Shown here piece after piece: positions 35,519-45,543 of a stretch of 64,000 nucleotides of DNA; the first letter of the stretch is position 1; each line of letters begins with the position of its first letter. The notes under the pieces were generated by a model, which made no database searches, was not told the DNA's origin, and saw only the letters and a list, made by a program, of their open reading frames with translations. The DNA lies in contig CAVXRG010000001.1 of NCBI GenBank assembly GCA_963764195.1, positions 148,169 through 212,168 of the forward strand, written 5' to 3'. This stretch comes from JBDSSS01 sp963764195. Its GTDB lineage: Bacteria > Actinomycetota > Actinomycetes > Actinomycetales > Dermatophilaceae. The translations under genes were made by a program, and so were the position numbers.

Positions 35519-37579
35519 ATGACCCTCATCAACGAAGAGCAGGTCGTCCTCGACCTGACGGGAGAGGATCGCCACGCGGCGACCCGCACCCTCGGAGAGC
35601 GACTCGTCGCGTCCGGCCGCTGCACCGACCTCGACGCCTTCCTGGAGGACGTCCGCAAGCGGGAGGAGACGATGGCGACCGGGCTCCCCGGCGGCATCGG
35701 CATCCCCCACGCCCGCAGCGCCGCGATCACCGAGCCGTCGCTCGTCTTCGGTCGCGCGGGCGACGGCATCGACTGGGGCGCCAAGGACGGGCCCGCGTCA
35801 CTCATCTTCCTCATCGCCGCGCCCGAGGGCGGTGGCGACGCGCACATGCAGATGCTGCCCAAGCTCGCCCGTGCCCTGATGAAGAAGGACTTCAAGGCCT
35901 CCCTCGCGAGCGCCACGACGGAGGCCGAGGTCGTCCGCATCGTCAGCGACGAGGTCGCGCTCGACACCCCTGCTGCCCCGGCCGCCGCTCCCGCCGCTGC
36001 CGCCGCCGCCGCTCCGGTCGCCGACGACGCCCCCGTGAAGCGCAGCCTCAAGCTCGTCGGCGTCACGTCCTGCCCGACCGGCATCGCGCACACCTACATG
36101 GCGGCCGAGGGCCTCGAGAACGCCGCCAAGGCTGCCGGTCACACGATGACCGTCGAGACCCAGGGCTCGGCCGGCTCCAACCCGATCAGCTCCGCCGAGA
36201 TCGCCGCCGCCGACGCGGTGATCTTCGCCCACGACCTGCCCGTCAAGGACGTCGGCCGCTTCGCCGGCAAGCCGACCATCGACGTCGGCGTCAAGAAGGG
36301 CATCTCCGACGGCCCCGCCCTGATGGAGCGGGCCGAGGCGCTCGTCGCCGAGTGGGAGGCCGACCCGAGCAAGGCCGCGGCCGCCGCGGCGGCCTCCGCC
36401 GGTGCTACCGCGTCCGGCGGACTCGTCTCCAAGGTCGAGGACGGCGTCGGCACCGGGACCCGCATCCGGCAGTGGCTGATGACGGGCGTGTCCTACATGA
36501 TCCCGTTCGTCGCCGCGGGCGGCATCCTCATCGCCCTGTCGTTCATGCTCGCCCAGGTCGCGATGGGTGAGCAGGGCGCGATCGAGATCGTCAAGTACGG
36601 CCTCACCGCCAAGGGGCAGTACAACGTCACCCAGAACTTCAACCCGCTCGAACTCACCCAGTGGGCCGCGCTCTTCTACGTCATCGGGGCCGCCTCGTTC
36701 GGCTTCCTCGTGCCGATCCTCTCCGGCTTCATCGCCTTCGCCATCGCCGACCGCCCGGGCCTCGTCCCCGGCATCGTCGGTGGGTCGATCGCCGCGACGA
36801 TGGGCGCCGGCTTCCTCGGCGGTCTCGCCACCGGCTTCCTCGGCGGGTTCGTCGCCCTGTGGGTGTCGCGCTGGAAGGTCGCCAAGGGCGTCCGCGGCGT
36901 CATGCCCGTCGTCGTCATCCCGCTCCTGTCCACGCTCATCACGGCGGGTCTGTTCATCACCGTCCTCGGTCGCCCGATCAAGGCCCTGGCCGACGGTCTG
37001 ACGAGCGCGCTCAACGGGATGACCGGGGCGAGCGCGATCCTGCTCGGCGTCATCCTCGGCGCGATGATGGGGTTCGACCTCGGTGGCCCCGTCAACAAGG
37101 TGGCCTACACCTTCGCGACGACCGGCCTCGCCGCCGCCGGCGCCGTGACCGACGCGCCGCAGCTGAAGATCATGGCGGCCGTCATGGCCGCCGGCATGGT
37201 CGCCCCGCTCGCCATGGCCCTCGCCACGACGATCCGCCCGCAGCTCTTCTCCGAGCCCGAGCGTGAGAACGGCAAGGCCGCCTGGCTGCTCGGAGCCTCG
37301 TTCATCTCCGAGGGCGCGATCCCCTTCGCGGCCGCTGACCCGGTCCGCATCATCGTCTCCTCGATCGCCGGGTCGGCGGTGACCGGAGGTCTCGTGATGG
37401 CCTTCGGCGCGACGCTCCGGGCCCCGCACGGAGGGATCTGGGTGCTGCCGCTCATCGGCAACTTCCTCTTCTTCCTCGTCGCTCTCGCCATCGGTGTCGT
37501 CGTCACGACGGTGATCGTCGTCGCGCTGAAGTCGCGCGACCAGCACCTCGCCGAGATCGACGCGACCGCTACCGTCTGA
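35519..37579 (+). CDS. fruA: fructose PTS transporter, EIIABC fused
   Basis: A 686-residue enzyme II that imports fructose and phosphorylates it at C1. Order A-B-C: EIIA with phospho-histidine His64 in GIGIPHARS; an Ala/Pro linker (151-170); EIIB with phospho-cysteine Cys185 in VGVTSCPTGIAHTYMAAEGL; a second Ala-rich linker; then EIIC with about ten helices, starting GVSYMIPFVAAGGILIAL. The C domain ends with GGIWVLPLIGNFLFFLVALA. The ATG at 35519 has GGAAAGGAAATGCC upstream. Confidence 0.97.
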   Translation: MTLINEEQVVLDLTGEDRHAATRTLGERLVASGRCTDLDAFLEDVRKREETMATGLPGGIGIPHARSAAITEPSLVFGRAGDGIDWGAKDGPASLIFLIAAPEGGGDAHMQMLPKLARALMKKDFKASLASATTEAEVVRIVSDEVALDTPAAPAAAPAAAAAAAPVADDAPVKRSLKLVGVTSCPTGIAHTYMAAEGLENAAKAAGHTMTVETQGSAGSNPISSAEIAAADAVIFAHDLPVKDVGRFAGKPTIDVGVKKGISDGPALMERAEALVAEWEADPSKAAAAAAASAGATASGGLVSKVEDGVGTGTRIRQWLMTGVSYMIPFVAAGGILIALSFMLAQVAMGEQGAIEIVKYGLTAKGQYNVTQNFNPLELTQWAALFYVIGAASFGFLVPILSGFIAFAIADRPGLVPGIVGGSIAATMGAGFLGGLATGFLGGFVALWVSRWKVAKGVRGVMPVVVIPLLSTLITAGLFITVLGRPIKALADGLTSALNGMTGASAILLGVILGAMMGFDLGGPVNKVAYTFATTGLAAAGAVTDAPQLKIMAAVMAAGMVAPLAMALATTIRPQLFSEPERENGKAAWLLGASFISEGAIPFAAADPVRIIVSSIAGSAVTGGLVMAFGATLRAPHGGIWVLPLIGNFLFFLVALAIGVVVTTVIVVALKSRDQHLAEIDATATV

Positions 37580-37641
37580 GGAGACGGAACGATCCGGGCA
37601 CGACCACCTGCACCACTCGTTTCCCACGAAGGAGAACCCCC

Positions 37642-37911
37642 ATGGCAACCCGCACCGTCACCATCGCATCCTCGGTCGGCCTCCATGCCCGCCCGGCCTC
37701 CCTCTTCGTCGAGGCGGCCGACGCGACCGGCCTCGACGTCGAGATCGGCCGACCCGGCGAGGACGCGGTCGACGCGACGAGCATCCTCGGCGTGATGGCG
37801 CTCGGCGCCAAGCACGGCGAGGAGGTCGTCCTCACCGCCGACGGCGAGGGCGCGGACGAGGCCCTCGACTCGCTCGTCGCGCTCCTCTCCCGCGACCTCG
37901 ACGCCGAGTGA
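37642..37911 (+). CDS. ptsH: phosphocarrier protein HPr
   Basis: An 89-residue PTS carrier. GLHARPASLFVEAA has the phosphorylated His15, and ILGVMALGAKHGEEV is the surface region that docks EI and EIIA. AAGGAGAACCCCC precedes the ATG. Sits between fruA and ptsI, so all general and sugar-specific PTS parts are in one unit. Confidence 0.95.
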   Translation: MATRTVTIASSVGLHARPASLFVEAADATGLDVEIGRPGEDAVDATSILGVMALGAKHGEEVVLTADGEGADEALDSLVALLSRDLDAE

Positions 37912-39605
37912 GTGTGAGCCCGATGGCGACCACGGAGACGCGGCAGGGGATCGGCGTGAGCCCGGGCACGGCATACGGCCCCGTGGTCCAGGTCTCGCCC
38001 CCGGTCCGTCCACCCTCCGACGAACCCCCGGTGGACGACCAGGAGGCCGCACTGGCCGACGTCCGGGCGGCGTTCGAGCAGGTCGCCGTCGGGCTGCAGG
38101 AGCGCGCGGCCGGCGCTGACGACACGGCCCAGAAGATCCTCAAGGCGACCGCCCAGATCGCCCGCGACAAGGGCCTGGTCAAGGCGGCGGCCAAGCAGCT
38201 CGCCGCCGGACGTGGGCGGGCCAACGCCATCTCCGGGGCGATCGAGGAGTATGCCGCCCAGTTCGAGGCGCTCGGCGGCTACTTCGCCGAGCGGGTGACC
38301 GACCTGCGGGACGTCGGCTCGCGGGCCGTCGCCGTCATCCTCGGGGTGCCCGCCCCGGGGGTGCCTCCCTTCAGCGAGCCGAGCGTCATCGTCGCGGAGG
38401 ACCTCGCCCCGGCGGAGACCGCGACGCTCGACCGGGCGCTCGTCGTCGGGATCATCACCCAGGCCGGCGGCCGCACGAGTCACACCGCCATCCTCGCCGC
38501 GCAGATGGGCATCCCTGCCGTGGTGCAGCTCTCGGGGGCGACGACGATCCCGGCCGGGACGCCCGTCGCCCTCGACGGGGACTCCGGCGAGGTCACCATC
38601 GAGCCGGACCCCGCCGTCATCGAGGGTCAGCGGGTCCGTCGGGAGCGCCGGGCCGAGGCCCTGTCGGCCGGCTCCGGACCGGGGGTGACCCGTGACGGTC
38701 ACCACGTCGCGCTGCTCGCCAACATCGGCGGCGTGCGGGATGCCGTCGAGGCGGGCGCCCTCGACCTCGAGGGGGTCGGCCTCTTCCGCACCGAGTTCGT
38801 CTTCCTCTCCGCCGAGAAGGCTCCGACCGTCGAGGAGCAGACGGAGATCTACCGGCAGGTCTTCGCGCCCTTCGAGGGCCGCCGGGTCGTCGTGCGCACG
38901 CTCGACGCCGGCGCCGACAAGCCGCTCGCCTTCGCCGACCTCGGTCCGGAGGAGAACCCCGCCCTCGGTCGACGCGGGCTGCGCCTGTCGGCCGAGCGTC
39001 CCGAGCTGCTCGACGCCCAGCTCGAGGCCCTCTCCATCGCCGCCAAGGAGACCGGCGCCGACGTCCGCGTCATGGCGCCGATGGTCGCCACCTCGGAGGA
39101 GGCGGCATGGTTCGCCCGGCGCGTCCGTGAGAACGGGCTCCCCAAGTCGGGCGTGATGATCGAGGTGCCCGGCGCCGCGATGCGGGCCCGGCACGTGCTG
39201 GCCGAGGTCGACTTCGGCAGCCTTGGCACCAACGACCTCGCGCAGTACACGATGGCCGCCGACCGGATGCAGGGCGAGCTGTCCGAGCTGCTCGACCCGT
39301 GGCAGCCCGGCGTCCTCGACGTCGTCGCCGCCGCCTGCGACGGCGCCCAGCAGGTCGGGCGCCCGATCGGGGTCTGCGGTGAGTCGGCCGGCGACGCGCT
39401 GCTCGCGCTCGTCCTCACCGGGCTCGGTGTCTCCAGCCTGTCCATGGCGCCGAGCAAGGTGCCCGTCGTGCGCCTCGCTCTGTCGCTGCACTCGCTCGCC
39501 GAGTGCCAGGGCCTGGCTCGCGCGGCCCGCGACGCCCCCGGCGCACACCAGGCGCTCGAGGCGGTCCGGTCCAGGGCCCGCACCGAGCTGACCGACCTGC
39601 TCTGA
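37908..39605 (+). CDS. ptsI: PTS enzyme I (phosphoenolpyruvate-protein phosphotransferase)
   Basis: A 565-residue enzyme that takes phosphate from PEP and gives it to HPr. The phospho-histidine is His192 in GGRTSHTAILAAQMGIPAV. The PEP-binding barrel has GLFRTEFVFL and RTLDAGADKPL, SLGTNDLAQYTMAADR, and a cysteine-bearing VCGESAGDALLALVL near the end. The GTG at 37908 overlaps the ptsH stop (GTGA); an ATG five codons later (37923) is the alternative start. Confidence 0.96.
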   Translation: MSVSPMATTETRQGIGVSPGTAYGPVVQVSPPVRPPSDEPPVDDQEAALADVRAAFEQVAVGLQERAAGADDTAQKILKATAQIARDKGLVKAAAKQLAAGRGRANAISGAIEEYAAQFEALGGYFAERVTDLRDVGSRAVAVILGVPAPGVPPFSEPSVIVAEDLAPAETATLDRALVVGIITQAGGRTSHTAILAAQMGIPAVVQLSGATTIPAGTPVALDGDSGEVTIEPDPAVIEGQRVRRERRAEALSAGSGPGVTRDGHHVALLANIGGVRDAVEAGALDLEGVGLFRTEFVFLSAEKAPTVEEQTEIYRQVFAPFEGRRVVVRTLDAGADKPLAFADLGPEENPALGRRGLRLSAERPELLDAQLEALSIAAKETGADVRVMAPMVATSEEAAWFARRVRENGLPKSGVMIEVPGAAMRARHVLAEVDFGSLGTNDLAQYTMAADRMQGELSELLDPWQPGVLDVVAAACDGAQQVGRPIGVCGESAGDALLALVLTGLGVSSLSMAPSKVPVVRLALSLHSLAECQGLARAARDAPGAHQALEAVRSRARTELTDLL

Positions 39606-39660
39606 CTCCCGTCGAGCGCGGTGCCGCCGCCCACGCCGGCCAGGCGGTGGAGTACTCCGG

Positions 39661-41133
39661 TCAGGGAAGCTCGGCGAGCGGGACGGAGTGCTGCCGGCCC
39701 CCCGCCGTCCACGTCACCGTCCCGTGCCCTGCGGCGACGTCGGCCTCGAGTCGGGCCAGATCCTCCCCCGAGGTCCAGGTCATCGTCAGGGCGGAGCCGC
39801 CACCCTCGAGGTGGCAGTCCCCGCCGAAGGCCGGGTGGGCGTTGCGGAAGCGGATCAGGCGGAGCAGCGCCTGCACGACCGGGCGCCGAAGGTTCTCGTC
39901 GATCTCGTCGGACGTGTAGTGGTGGCGGTTCACGTCGCGGCCGACCTTGCTGCGGGTGAGCAGCTCCGTGTCGTTCGAGCCCGCGAGAAGCCCGACGTAG
40001 TAGACCTGCGGGATGCCCGGGGTCCAGAACTGCAGCGCCCGCGCCAACAGGTAGCGCTCGTCGGACCTGCCCAGTGCGTCGTAGAAGGTGCAGTTGACCT
40101 GGTAGAGGTCGACGTTGGAGGCCGCGGAGCCGGTGGCCAGCCGGGAGGTGCCCCCTGACGCGGCATGGATCGTCTCGACGAGCGCGTCGAGCTGGTCGGG
40201 GCTGAGCAGGCCGGGTCGGGACGGGTCGTTCCCATCTGCGCCCACGTCGACGACTCCGATCCCGTCGTGGGTGTCGAGCACGGTAACGGCGTTCGTCGGG
40301 CGCACCTGCATCCACGCGAGCAACGGATCGGCGTCGTGGGCCAGCAGGGCGTGCAGCACGAGGGGCGGCAGGGCGAAGTCGTAGACCCGGTCGACCTGGC
40401 GCGCGATCTCGATCTGCTGTCGGTAGTAGGAGTGGACCTCGACGAGCACCTCAAGGCCCCGGTCGTGGCACCACGCCGTCACGTCGTCGATGAAGTCGAA
40501 CGTCTCCGCCGTCATGAACGACGTGAGGCCCGGCGTCTTGACCGCGTAACCGACGGCGTCCAACCGAGCCCGTCGCGCCCCTGCCTCGGCGATCCGGTCG
40601 ATGACGTGGTGCAGGTAGGCCCGGGTCGTGGGGTGGCGGACGTCGACGTCGATCTGCTGGCCGGTGAAGGTCGTCCAGACGAGGCGCTTCGTGCCGTCCT
40701 GCATCGTGTAGGGCGTGAACGGCAGACCCGGTCGCGGGCGGTACAACCGCATGAGCACGTCCTCGGTCGCGCCCTCGGGGAACGCCCCACCGAAGGTGAG
40801 GAACATCCCGTCGAACTCCGACTCCGGCCCGCGGGCCAACCAGTCGAGGAACTGCGGTGACGATGACGAGACGTGGTTGACGATGACGTCGACCATGATC
40901 GCGTGGTCACGCGCCAGGGCCGCGACATCGGCCCACGTGCCGAGCCGCGGGTCGACCTCGGTGTGGTCGGCGGGGTCGAAACCGGCGTCGGCGCCGTCGT
41001 AGGGGCGAAAGAACGGCAGCACGTGGATCCCGCCGAAGAGCCCCGCCAAACGGGTCTCGAGCAGGTGCAGCAGGCCCGGCAGATCGCCCCCCAGTCGATC
41101 GGCATAGGTGATGAGCTCGACCTTGTCTTCCAC
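39661..41133 (-). CDS. sucrose phosphorylase (GH13)
   Basis: A 490-residue cytoplasmic enzyme that splits sucrose with phosphate into glucose-1-phosphate and fructose. The catalytic residues fall exactly where known for Bifidobacterium sucrose phosphorylase: Asp192 in RLDAVGYAVK, Glu232 in VEVHSYY and Asp290 in DTHDGIG. LITYADRLGGDLPGL, GGIHVLPFFRPYDGADAGF and FALPPLVLHALL are also diagnostic. The GTG at 41133 has a GAGGAGGGCGTC ribosome site. It converges on the fructose PTS operon. A glucosylglycerol-type phosphorylase is the nearest alternative. Confidence 0.9.
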   Translation of the reverse strand: MEDKVELITYADRLGGDLPGLLHLLETRLAGLFGGIHVLPFFRPYDGADAGFDPADHTEVDPRLGTWADVAALARDHAIMVDVIVNHVSSSSPQFLDWLARGPESEFDGMFLTFGGAFPEGATEDVLMRLYRPRPGLPFTPYTMQDGTKRLVWTTFTGQQIDVDVRHPTTRAYLHHVIDRIAEAGARRARLDAVGYAVKTPGLTSFMTAETFDFIDDVTAWCHDRGLEVLVEVHSYYRQQIEIARQVDRVYDFALPPLVLHALLAHDADPLLAWMQVRPTNAVTVLDTHDGIGVVDVGADGNDPSRPGLLSPDQLDALVETIHAASGGTSRLATGSAASNVDLYQVNCTFYDALGRSDERYLLARALQFWTPGIPQVYYVGLLAGSNDTELLTRSKVGRDVNRHHYTSDEIDENLRRPVVQALLRLIRFRNAHPAFGGDCHLEGGGSALTMTWTSGEDLARLEADVAAGHGTVTWTAGGRQHSVPLAELP

Positions 41134-41248
41134 GACGCCCTCCTCGCGACCGGCTCTCCTCCCACTGTGGCGCAGCCACACCGTCAGCGCCAGGGAGGGC
41201 GCTGACGCGCAGTTCGGGGGCTCCGGGGCCGGGCGGCATACTCACGGG

Positions 41249-43792
41249 ATGAAGAACCTCAACGAGCGCATCCCGCGGGACGCCGATCCCGACAGCCTCT
41301 ACGAGGTCTTCGGTCAGTGGACGACCGAGCGCGGCCTCACGCTCTACCCGCACCAGGAGGAAGCCTTCCTCGAGGTTCTCAGCGGCAGCAACGTCATCCT
41401 CGCCACCCCCACCGGCTCGGGGAAGTCCCTCGTCGCCACGGCAGCCCACTTCACTGCCCTCGCCGAGGACCGGGTGAGCTTCTACACCGCGCCGATCAAG
41501 GCCCTCGTCTCCGAGAAGTTCTTCGCCCTCTGCGAGCAGTTCGGCGCGGACAACGTCGGGATGATCACGGGGGACGCGACGGTCAACGGGGACGCCCCGA
41601 TCATCTGCTGCACGGCGGAGATCCTGGCCAACATCGCTCTGCGAGAAGGACCCCGTGCCGACATCGGCCTCGTCGTCATGGACGAGTTCCACTTCTACAG
41701 CGAGCCCGACCGCGGCTGGGCGTGGCAGGTCCCGATCCTCGAGCTCCCCAACGCGCAGTTCATCCTCATGTCGGCGACCCTCGGCGACGTGACGATGTTC
41801 CGCGACGACCTGACGCGGCGAACCGGCCGCTCGACAGCCGTCATCGCCGGCACCGAACGCCCTGTCCCCCTTGAGTTCTCGTTTGCGACCACCCCCATCC
41901 ACGAGACGATCGAGAAGCTGCTCGAGCAGGACCGCGCACCGGTCTACGTCGTCCACTTCACCCAGGCCTCTGCCCTCGAGCGGGCCCAGAGCCTCATCGC
42001 CCTCAAGGTGAGCTCACGGGAGGAGCGCGACGCGATCGCCACCCGCATCGGCGGTTTCCGTTTCGGGGCGGGCTTCGGGCGCACCCTCTCGCGCCTGGTC
42101 CGGCACGGCATCGGGGTGCACCACGCCGGGATGCTGCCGAAGTACCGACGGCTCGTCGAGCAGCTCGCACAGGACGGCCTGCTCAAGGTCATCTGCGGCA
42201 CCGACACCCTCGGCGTCGGGATCAACGTGCCGATCCGCACCGTCCTGCTCACCGGCCTGACGAAGTTCGACGGGACGAAGCAGCGGATGCTCAAGGTGCG
42301 CGAGTTCCACCAGATCGTCGGTCGCGCGGGGCGCGCCGGCTTCGACAGCCGTGGCTGGGTGGTCGTCCAGGCGCCGGACCACGTGGTGGAGAACCTTCGC
42401 GCCGTGCAGAAGGCGGGCGACGACCCGAAGAAGCAGCGCAAGATCCAGCGCAAGAAGGCCCCCGACGGATTCATCGGCTGGTCGGAGGAGACCTTCGACC
42501 GTCTCATCCGATCGGAGCCGGAGGCGCTCCTCCCGCGGCTGCGCGTCTCGCACTCGATGCTCATCAACCTGCTTGCGCGCGAAGGCAACCCGATCGAGCA
42601 CGCCCAGCGCCTGCTCTCCGACAACCACCACGAGGCCAAGGACCAGCGGCGGCTGCAGCGGCACGCGCTCGTCCTCGCCAAGGAGCTCATCACCTCGGGG
42701 GTCGTCGAGCGGCTGCCGACCCCGCAGGCGAGCGGACGCCGGCACGTGCTGACCATCGACCTCCAGCGTGACTTCGCCCTCAACCAGCCGCTCGCGCCCT
42801 TCGCCCTCGCCGTGATGGACACCCTCGACCCCGAGTCGGACACCTATGCCCCCGACCTCGTCTCGGTCATCGAGGCGATCCTCGACGACCCGCGGCAGGT
42901 CCTCTGGGCCCAGCAGAACAAGGCCCGCGGCGAGGCCGTCGCCGTGATGAAGATGGACGGGATCGAGTACGAGGAGCGGATGGAGCGCCTCGAGGAGGTG
43001 ACCTGGCCCAAGCCGCTCGCCGACCTGCTCGAGGTCACGCTCACGGCCTACCGGCACAGCCACCCGTGGCTCTCCCCCGATGCCCTCTCACCGAAGTCCG
43101 TCGTCCGAGAGATGTACGAGCAGGGGATGACGTTCAACGAGTTCATCTCCGCCTACGGACTCTCCCGCTCCGAGGGGCTGCTCCTGCGCTACCTCACCGA
43201 CGCCTACCGGACGCTGCGCCACACGGTCCCGGAGGTGCACCGCACCGAGGAGCTCGAGGACGTCATCGAGTGGCTCGGCGAGCTGGTCCGCCAGACCGAC
43301 TCGAGCCTGCTCGACGAGTGGGAAGACCTCGTCAACCCGAGCGAGGCGCTCGCCCACCAGGGGGAGATCGCGCCGCCGACCCGCCCGCTCACGGCCAACG
43401 TCCGGGCCTTCACGGTGATGATCCGCAACGCGATGTTCCACCGGGTCGACCTCGCTTCCCGCGACCAGTGGGAGGCGCTCGGCGCCCTCGAGGCCCGGGT
43501 CGCCGAGCTGACCGACCCGCCACAGAAGGTCGTCATGACGGCGCAGGCGTGGAACGACGCCCTCGGTGACTACTACGACGACCACGACTCCATCGCCACC
43601 GACCAGGGCGCCCGCTCCCCCGCGCTGCTCCAGGTCGAGAAGACCCCGGACGCGTGGCTGCTCCGCCAGGTCGTCGTCGACCCCGACGACGACAAGGACT
43701 GGGCGATCGTCGCGCGGGTCGACCTCGCGGCGAGTGACGACGTCGGGGCCGCCGTGCTGACGGTCACCGGCTTCGAGCGGCTCGGCGGCTGA
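41249..43792 (+). CDS. DEAD/DEAH-box helicase with DUF3516
   Basis: An 847-residue superfamily 2 helicase. ATPTGSGKSLVATAAHF (52-68) is motif I, VVMDEFHFYSEPDRG is motif II, LMSATLGDVTMF motif III, and TDTLGVGINVPIRTVL with QIVGRAGRAGFD are motifs V and VI. The 400 residues behind the core are the actinobacterial DUF3516 region. Related to Ski2/Mtr4-like RNA helicases, so a role in RNA turnover is a fair guess. The stop is one base from the next ATG. Confidence 0.92.
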   Translation: MKNLNERIPRDADPDSLYEVFGQWTTERGLTLYPHQEEAFLEVLSGSNVILATPTGSGKSLVATAAHFTALAEDRVSFYTAPIKALVSEKFFALCEQFGADNVGMITGDATVNGDAPIICCTAEILANIALREGPRADIGLVVMDEFHFYSEPDRGWAWQVPILELPNAQFILMSATLGDVTMFRDDLTRRTGRSTAVIAGTERPVPLEFSFATTPIHETIEKLLEQDRAPVYVVHFTQASALERAQSLIALKVSSREERDAIATRIGGFRFGAGFGRTLSRLVRHGIGVHHAGMLPKYRRLVEQLAQDGLLKVICGTDTLGVGINVPIRTVLLTGLTKFDGTKQRMLKVREFHQIVGRAGRAGFDSRGWVVVQAPDHVVENLRAVQKAGDDPKKQRKIQRKKAPDGFIGWSEETFDRLIRSEPEALLPRLRVSHSMLINLLAREGNPIEHAQRLLSDNHHEAKDQRRLQRHALVLAKELITSGVVERLPTPQASGRRHVLTIDLQRDFALNQPLAPFALAVMDTLDPESDTYAPDLVSVIEAILDDPRQVLWAQQNKARGEAVAVMKMDGIEYEERMERLEEVTWPKPLADLLEVTLTAYRHSHPWLSPDALSPKSVVREMYEQGMTFNEFISAYGLSRSEGLLLRYLTDAYRTLRHTVPEVHRTEELEDVIEWLGELVRQTDSSLLDEWEDLVNPSEALAHQGEIAPPTRPLTANVRAFTVMIRNAMFHRVDLASRDQWEALGALEARVAELTDPPQKVVMTAQAWNDALGDYYDDHDSIATDQGARSPALLQVEKTPDAWLLRQVVVDPDDDKDWAIVARVDLAASDDVGAAVLTVTGFERLGG

Positions 43793-43793
43793 G

Positions 43794-44645
43794 ATGGGCC
43801 TGCGCGAGCGTCCGGCCGACCACGAGGGTCTGCTCGTCGAGCCGGACCGGGGCGGCAACGGCACCGGGGTGCTCGTCCTCTCCGGCTCGAGCGGGCGTGT
43901 CGAGCGCGACCGGGCCCGGGTCCTGGCCCGCGCCGGCGTGACCGCCCTGACCCACCGCTGGTTCGGCGGCGCCGACCGACCGGCGCAGATCTGGGAGTAC
44001 CCGCTCGAGTCCTTCGCCCCTGCCGTCGCCTCTCTCGCCGAGCGGTGCGACCGGGTCGTGCTGCTCGGGTCGTCCAAGAGCGCGGAGGCCTTCCTGCTGT
44101 ATGCCGCTGACGACCCGAGCGTCGACGCCGTCGTCGCGCTCGCCCCGAGCCACGTCGCGTGGGCCAACGTCGGCCCGGGCCCCGACGGGGAGCTGCGGCC
44201 GTGCCGGTCGTCGTGGAGCCGGGACCGCCGCCCCGTCCCCTTCGTGCCCTACGACGACGACGCCGTCGTGTCGGGTGACCCGCCCGAGCTTGCGGCGATG
44301 TACCGCCAGAGCCTGCGCACCTTTGCCGACTGCGTCGAGGCTGCGGTCATCCCGGTCGAGCGCGTCTTCTGCGACGTCCTGCTCGTCGCCGGGGGTGACG
44401 ACCGCCTGTGGCCCAGCCTCGAGTCGGCGGAGTTCGTGCGCACTCGACGTGAGGCCGCGGGTCTGCCGACGACGCTGGTGACCCATCCCGACGCGGGCCA
44501 CCGGGTGATCCTGCCCGGGGAGCCCGTGGCGACGGGCGGCGCCCGGATGGCGCGCGGGGGCTCCGAGGCCGCCGACCGCGCTCTCGGGGCCCGCGCCTGG
44601 CCCGAGCTGTGCCGGGTCCTCGAGGTCGACCCCGGTTCTGGCTGA
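43794..44645 (+). CDS. BAAT/acyl-CoA thioester hydrolase C-terminal domain protein
   Basis: A 283-residue alpha/beta hydrolase related to the C-terminal domain of bile-acid-CoA:amino acid N-acyltransferases and acyl-CoA thioesterases. Nucleophile region LLGSSKSAEAFLL (90-102), an acid in VAGGDDRLWPS and a histidine in PDAGHRVILPGE are visible. There is no N-terminal thioesterase domain, so it is a stand-alone hydrolase. Coupled to the helicase gene. Substrate unknown. Confidence 0.8.
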   Translation: MGLRERPADHEGLLVEPDRGGNGTGVLVLSGSSGRVERDRARVLARAGVTALTHRWFGGADRPAQIWEYPLESFAPAVASLAERCDRVVLLGSSKSAEAFLLYAADDPSVDAVVALAPSHVAWANVGPGPDGELRPCRSSWSRDRRPVPFVPYDDDAVVSGDPPELAAMYRQSLRTFADCVEAAVIPVERVFCDVLLVAGGDDRLWPSLESAEFVRTRREAAGLPTTLVTHPDAGHRVILPGEPVATGGARMARGGSEAADRALGARAWPELCRVLEVDPGSG

Positions 44646-44734
44646 CCCCGGCCGACCGCGATCCGGTCACCACGGACAGGTCCGATGTGAAATCCTCGGG
44701 CGGTTGAACCACTCAGCGCACAGACAGGCGAGCC

Positions 44735-45520
44735 ATGGACACCAGTGACGTCAAGCAGGCTTCACGTCAGGCCGGGGACCACCCCGCCCTCGAGAACGCC
44801 GCCCGGGTCGGCTACGCCGTCAACGGCGTGCTGCACATCATCATCGGTGTCATCGCGCTGCGCCTCGCCTGGTCGTCGTCGTCCGAGAGCGCCGACAAGT
44901 CCGGCGCCCTCAGCACCCTCGCCAAGAACCCCTTCGGACAGATCGCGCTGTGGGTCGGTGTGATCGGCTGGCTCGGCCTCGCCATCTGGCAGGTCACGCA
45001 GGCGATCTCCGGGGCCTACGAGGCGAAGGACCGTGTCAAGGCCGCGGCCAAGGCCGTGCTCTACCTCGTCCTCTCCTACAGCGCCTTCAGCTTCGCCAAG
45101 GGCAGCGGCTCCTCGAGCAAGAAGCAGTCGACCGACTTCACGGCCTCGCTGATGAGCAAGCCGCTCGGCGTCTGGCTCGTCGGGGCGGTCGGGCTCGGCG
45201 TCATCGCCGTCGGGGTCTACCACGTCGTCAAGGGCTGGAAGAAGAAGTTCCTCCAGGACCTCGAGAGCCACCCCAGCCCGTGGATCGTCAGGGCCGGCCG
45301 CTTCGGGTATGCCGCGAAGGGCGTCGCGCTCGTCATCGTCGGTGGCCTCTTCGTCGTCGCCGCGGTGCGGCACAAGCCGAGCGAGGCCAAGGGCCTCGAC
45401 GGGGCGCTCCACACGCTGCTCGGCGCACCCGCCGGCCAGCTGCTGCTCACGCTCGTCGCGCTCGGCCTCATCGCCTTCGGTGTCTACTGCTTCGGCCGGG
45501 CCCGGCACGCCGACGTCTGA
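44735..45520 (+). CDS. DUF1206 membrane protein
   Basis: A 261-residue membrane protein made of three tandem DUF1206 units of two helices each. Unit starts are ARVGYAVNGVLHIIIGVIA, then a middle unit after AKDRVKAAAKAVLYLVLSYS, and RAGRFGYAAKGVALVIVGG. The third ends HTLLGAPAGQLLLTLVALGL. Family function unknown; it is widespread in Actinobacteria. Single gene with an AGGCGAGCC ribosome site. Confidence 0.9.
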   Translation: MDTSDVKQASRQAGDHPALENAARVGYAVNGVLHIIIGVIALRLAWSSSSESADKSGALSTLAKNPFGQIALWVGVIGWLGLAIWQVTQAISGAYEAKDRVKAAAKAVLYLVLSYSAFSFAKGSGSSSKKQSTDFTASLMSKPLGVWLVGAVGLGVIAVGVYHVVKGWKKKFLQDLESHPSPWIVRAGRFGYAAKGVALVIVGGLFVVAAVRHKPSEAKGLDGALHTLLGAPAGQLLLTLVALGLIAFGVYCFGRARHADV

Positions 45521-45543
45521 GCCGGCGCGCACCTCGGCCGGTC

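Noticed and set aside
41223..41248. CATACT before the DUF3516 helicase as a leaderless -10 box
   Set aside because: Its first base does not fit TAnnnT, so I did not list it as a promoter.
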